From Desulfobacterales bacterium CG23_combo_of_CG06-09_8_20_14_all_51_8 (GTDB lineage Bacteria; Desulfobacterota; Desulfobacteria; Desulfobacterales; Desulfosalsimonadaceae): 9,079 nt of DNA. This document shows, piece by piece, positions 6,741-9,079 of the stretch; position 1 is the first letter of the stretch, and the number at the start of each line of letters is the position of its first letter. The notes under the pieces were generated by a model that was not told where the DNA came from, did not search any database, and saw only the letters and a program-made list of their open reading frames with translations. The stretch is taken from positions 1-9,079 of the forward strand of contig PCSG01000281.1 in assembly GCA_002772195.1 (NCBI GenBank), read 5' to 3'. Both the position numbers and the translations under genes were made by a program.

Positions 6741-8174
6741 TTAAAAAACTTTTTGCTGAAGTCCCGCTGTCACGGGCTTTTCTTTTGTTTCCTCCATTTG
6801 ATCGGGATATAAATCACTTAACCTGCCAAACTCTGGATTGATTCCCTTATGAGCCAGAGCGATGCTCCAGAACGAATCTCCGTGTCCCATTGGTGTTTCC
6901 AACGCTTTCAGGTCGTTCGTCACCATCAGGATCTGTTCAGTCTGCCGCTGGTCGTCCAGAAGCTCGATTTTCTTCTGTGTCACCGATTTGTCAAACTCCA
7001 CCGCCATTGAATGCTTCTCTTTGGTGGTGAATGTTACCGGCACGCACTGGGCCGGCAGGATTCCCCGCTCCCGCAGACTCTCGAACTCGGCTCTAGTGTC
7101 ATCGTAGAACAGCTGATCTATCTTGAAATTCTCAATTGCCATTAAAAGGTATTCAACTTGGGTAGGCTTCTGCGGATTAAACGTCCCGTCCCCGGCATAG
7201 TTCCACCCATCCATGAACTTGGAATGCAGTTGCACAGCTAAATTACCATGTAGCTCGAAAACAGCTAAATGGCTTGGGTGAGACTTCTTGCCGATATCGA
7301 AACCGGCAACCACGTTATTGAATGTCTTTATTTTATCATAGATCGGGAGATTATGCAACTTGGAATTTACCACCTCCAACAGTTGAGGCTCTTTAAAAAA
7401 GGAATCTTCACTCCAGACCGGACTGCACATGTATTCCTGATTGAATATCTTTATTCCCCGGATCTCTTTCCGCTTCATCAGTTCCTCGAAGTCCATGTGT
7501 TCCGGCCAGAGGGCTGTCTTCTCCTTATAGCTCAACACGGCGGGCTTAATCATCACGGCGAACTCCTGCATCACTTTCTGATCGAAGAAGAAATCAAAGT
7601 TGGTCTGGGGCGTCCCGGCCACGTGCAACCGCCCGTCCTGCGTTACCATGTCCATTATCTGGGTCACGAACACATCGTTGATTTTTTTGATCGTTGTCGG
7701 AAGCAGTTTATTCTCCGGATCTTGGAATGGATCGTCCACATAGATTCTGGGTGCGTGGATTCCCCGCTTGAAAGCCAGCAGTCCGTGAGGATCAACCCGG
7801 AAGATAGAACCATCTTTTTTTTTGTATCTTATCTTGCTCTCGCCCTTGCTTAAATCAATTAAATGCTCGTAAAAAGGATTTCTTGCAATGAGATTTTTAA
7901 TCTTCCCGATATGATAGCCGGCCATTGTCTCTTGATAAGAGAAATAATGGTTTTCCAAGTCTCCCTTCCAAAAAAGAAGATCATACATTATCATGGCGTA
8001 TAATCCAGTCGATTTGAAATGATCCCTCGGGCTTATCCGAGCCGTGTGCTGGCAGGAATTGTAGAGATCGCATACCTCGTCAATATAAGCTCCGCCGATG
8101 AATTTATCGAAGCTCACCGACAATATCTCATACACGAAATCATGGAAGCTCCTCTGGGCTTTTATCAGCTTCAT
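6741..8174 (-). CDS. terL: Terminase large subunit (packaging ATPase and nuclease)
   Basis: This is the motor that pumps DNA into the prohead and cuts it. Counting from the ATG at 8174 (477 residues), the ATPase half has a degenerate Walker A SPRDHFKST (48-56), a Walker B RIYVDD (143-148) and the coupling motif AGTPQ (186-190). The RNase H-like nuclease half has acidic residues in FDIGKKS (Asp293), LFYDDTR (Asp358/359) and MGHGDSFW (Asp433), followed by a helical end. All core motifs are intact and the length is normal for the family. The start at 8174 is preferred because AAGGAG lies six bases upstream and the overlap with the upstream gene falls to 35 bases. An in-frame ATG at 8216 would add 14 hydrophilic residues and a 77-base overlap. 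The portal gene follows after a four-base gap. A run of nine A residues (7815-7823) encodes lysines without an alternative gene end. Confidence 0.93.
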   Translation of the reverse strand: MKLIKAQRSFHDFVYEILSVSFDKFIGGAYIDEVCDLYNSCQHTARISPRDHFKSTGLYAMIMYDLLFWKGDLENHYFSYQETMAGYHIGKIKNLIARNPFYEHLIDLSKGESKIRYKKKDGSIFRVDPHGLLAFKRGIHAPRIYVDDPFQDPENKLLPTTIKKINDVFVTQIMDMVTQDGRLHVAGTPQTNFDFFFDQKVMQEFAVMIKPAVLSYKEKTALWPEHMDFEELMKRKEIRGIKIFNQEYMCSPVWSEDSFFKEPQLLEVVNSKLHNLPIYDKIKTFNNVVAGFDIGKKSHPSHLAVFELHGNLAVQLHSKFMDGWNYAGDGTFNPQKPTQVEYLLMAIENFKIDQLFYDDTRAEFESLRERGILPAQCVPVTFTTKEKHSMAVEFDKSVTQKKIELLDDQRQTEQILMVTNDLKALETPMGHGDSFWSIALAHKGINPEFGRLSDLYPDQMEETKEKPVTAGLQQKVF

Positions 8175-8709
8175 GGCCGTCTCCTTTTGATCCTGCGATT
8201 GGTTTTCGTTCGACATTTGATTTGAATTTATCCAGTCCCTTGTTTTTCTGCCAGTTGAATTGATTGCCGGTCAGATCGTTAAGCTCGGCCAGCATTTCGG
8301 CTAAGGGAAATTTTACTCCCAGCTCGCCCAGCTTCTTTTCGAAGATTCCCGAATCGAACATCTTGTCGAATAGATCCCGGTTGTTGTTTCTTATCTCCCG
8401 CAAGGCGGCGATCCTATCCTTTTCGCTATTATCTTTGCCATTGGCAATCAGCCAGAGTTTTTTATCCGATTCGGTGAGTATATCAGCGAATTTGGCCAGA
8501 AACTTCGTGAGGGTTATATTCTCAAACCGCTTGATTCGTTCTCCTCTCACCTTTTTTAATAACCGCCAGATATAGTCTATGGCCATCTTTCGACCATAGC
8601 TTTCCTCAATAATCCTCTGAATTCTAATAAGGCTGACACTTGAATCCATTACTAAAATTCTCCTTATCCAGCCGATATGTTCCAGTTGCGTTTCCTTTGA
8701 AAGTCTCAT
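8140..8709 (-). CDS. Probable small terminase subunit (TerS-like DNA-binding protein)
   Basis: This 189-residue protein sits directly upstream of, and overlaps, the large terminase gene, the usual place of the small terminase that recognises phage DNA and loads the motor. Residues about 8-60 look like a helix-turn-helix: a first helix around EHIGWIRRILV, a second around LIRIQRIIEES and a basic third around AIDYIWRLLKKVRGER. Residues about 68-135 are helical and charged, fitting an oligomerisation segment. The tail from about 155 is hydrophilic. The ATG at 8709 is chosen because it keeps the first helix, although no Shine-Dalgarno precedes it. An internal ATG at 8649 (Met21) has AAGGAG at 8660-8665, ten bases upstream, but starting there would remove helix 1. 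The assignment rests on position plus the helix-turn-helix; I do not recognise a specific family, so another DNA-binding protein is possible. Confidence 0.6.
   Translation of the reverse strand: MRLSKETQLEHIGWIRRILVMDSSVSLIRIQRIIEESYGRKMAIDYIWRLLKKVRGERIKRFENITLTKFLAKFADILTESDKKLWLIANGKDNSEKDRIAALREIRNNNRDLFDKMFDSGIFEKKLGELGVKFPLAEMLAELNDLTGNQFNWQKNKGLDKFKSNVERKPIAGSKGDGHEADKSPEELP
8181..8186 (-). promoter_or_regulatory. Shine-Dalgarno site deciding the terL start
   Basis: AAGGAG on the minus strand lies six bases before the ATG at 8174. It is the best-placed ribosome binding site in the window and favours this ATG over the upstream in-frame ATG at 8216, which has only AT-rich sequence before it. 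The same bases would also be read as Lys-Glu codons if the upstream start were used, so chance is not excluded. Confidence 0.6.
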
Positions 8710-8711
8710 TT

Positions 8712-9079
8712 TTAGTCATTGTTAGTTATTTTCTCAGCTTTTTTTTCAGTGAACCGCTCCCATCTTTTCACGATGACATCGCAATATTTAGGATCTAGTT
8801 CCATCATATAGCATTTCCGCCTTGCCTGTTCACAACCAATTAATGTGCTTCCGCTCCCGCCGAAGAAGTCAACCACTATATCTCCATCCTTACTATTCTT
8901 TTTTAATGCTCGCTCGGTAAGTCTTACTGGTTTTTGGGTTGGATGTTCGTAACTGCTTGTATTATCTCTTTTTTGAAACCAAACATTTAATAAATTCAGA
9001 AATTCGTCAAAGTTTAGATCATCCAAATTGAAAGCATCCTTATATTTGGCATATTTTTTGTTTGTAAAATGCGTTTCTC
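8712..9079 (-). CDS. DNA modification methyltransferase (N6-adenine/N4-cytosine type), C-terminal part
   Basis: The frame is open to the right edge of the window, so the N-terminal part is missing and 121 residues are visible. It transfers a methyl group from S-adenosylmethionine to DNA. The visible part holds HPTQKP, then DFFGGSGST (motif I, the AdoMet-binding FxGxG loop), then ELDPKYCDVIVKRWE (motif II and the following helix). This order, with the target-site motif expected upstream, is that of beta-class enzymes of the N6_N4_Mtase family (COG0863). The catalytic DPPY or SPPY motif is not visible because it lies outside the window. A TTG at 9026 is an in-frame possible start but would cut the fold, so the gene is taken as partial. 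It ends two bases before the next gene, so it is probably co-transcribed with the terminase. Phage orphan methyltransferases often protect DNA from host restriction; target base and site cannot be told. Confidence 0.9.
   Translation of the reverse strand, partial: ETHFTNKKYAKYKDAFNLDDLNFDEFLNLLNVWFQKRDNTSSYEHPTQKPVRLTERALKKNSKDGDIVVDFFGGSGSTLIGCEQARRKCYMMELDPKYCDVIVKRWERFTEKKAEKITNND

Noticed and set aside
7815..7823. A nine-A run in the large terminase coding strand as a second programmed slippage site.
   Set aside because: Slipping in either direction gives an out-of-frame tail ending at a stop in mid-domain, with no restart or domain boundary there; it is simply a Lys-Lys-Lys stretch.
7269..7853. 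A 194-residue plus-strand open frame.
   Set aside because: It lies wholly antisense to the large terminase, whose catalytic motifs are intact, and has no recognisable features.
1..9079. CRISPR arrays, insertion sequences, long direct repeats or an integrase.
   Set aside because: I saw no repeated units with spacers, no terminal inverted repeats with a transposase, and no recombinase motifs anywhere in the window.

Overview
This window is the head-morphogenesis and DNA-packaging block of a tailed double-stranded DNA phage or prophage (Caudoviricetes type). Every credible gene lies on the minus strand, so the operon reads from the right edge (base 9079) to the left edge. The long plus-strand reading frames are antisense shadows. 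The host cannot be named. The standard bacterial code fits (TAA, TAG and TGA all end genes). Few starts have a clear Shine-Dalgarno sequence. I see no integrase, repressor or attachment site, so lytic versus temperate life cannot be decided.

Layout in transcription order: the C-terminal part of a DNA methyltransferase (cut by the window edge); a probable small terminase with an N-terminal helix-turn-helix; the large terminase; a Mu gp29-like (DUF935) portal fused in frame to a Mu gpF-like head-morphogenesis domain; a tiny CHAP amidase/peptidase; a DXD-type glycosyltransferase; a tRNA-like element filling the largest gap; a Mu gpI-like maturation protease joined to a Lys/Glu-rich scaffold; a DUF2190-like head decoration protein; the major capsid protein; a small virion-type protein; a hairpin; and the first 21 codons of a further gene that leaves the window.

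The order terminase, portal, F, protease/scaffold, capsid is that of phage Mu. The terminase packages DNA through the portal. The scaffold and protease guide and mature the procapsid. The capsid and decoration proteins form the shell. The CHAP protein and glycosyltransferase sit where Mu carries gpG and look like cargo integrated into the late operon by overlapping coding ends.

Two spots deserve most attention. First, the portal and F domains are joined across a run of ten A residues; one extra A would expose an immediate TAA, one base before an ATG with an AAGG-like sequence. This looks like an old gene junction, a slippage site, or a homopolymer error. Second, the element at 3372..3455 has a perfect tRNA acceptor stem and T arm and a plausible D arm, but no foldable anticodon arm. 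No gap between genes exceeds about 120 bases.
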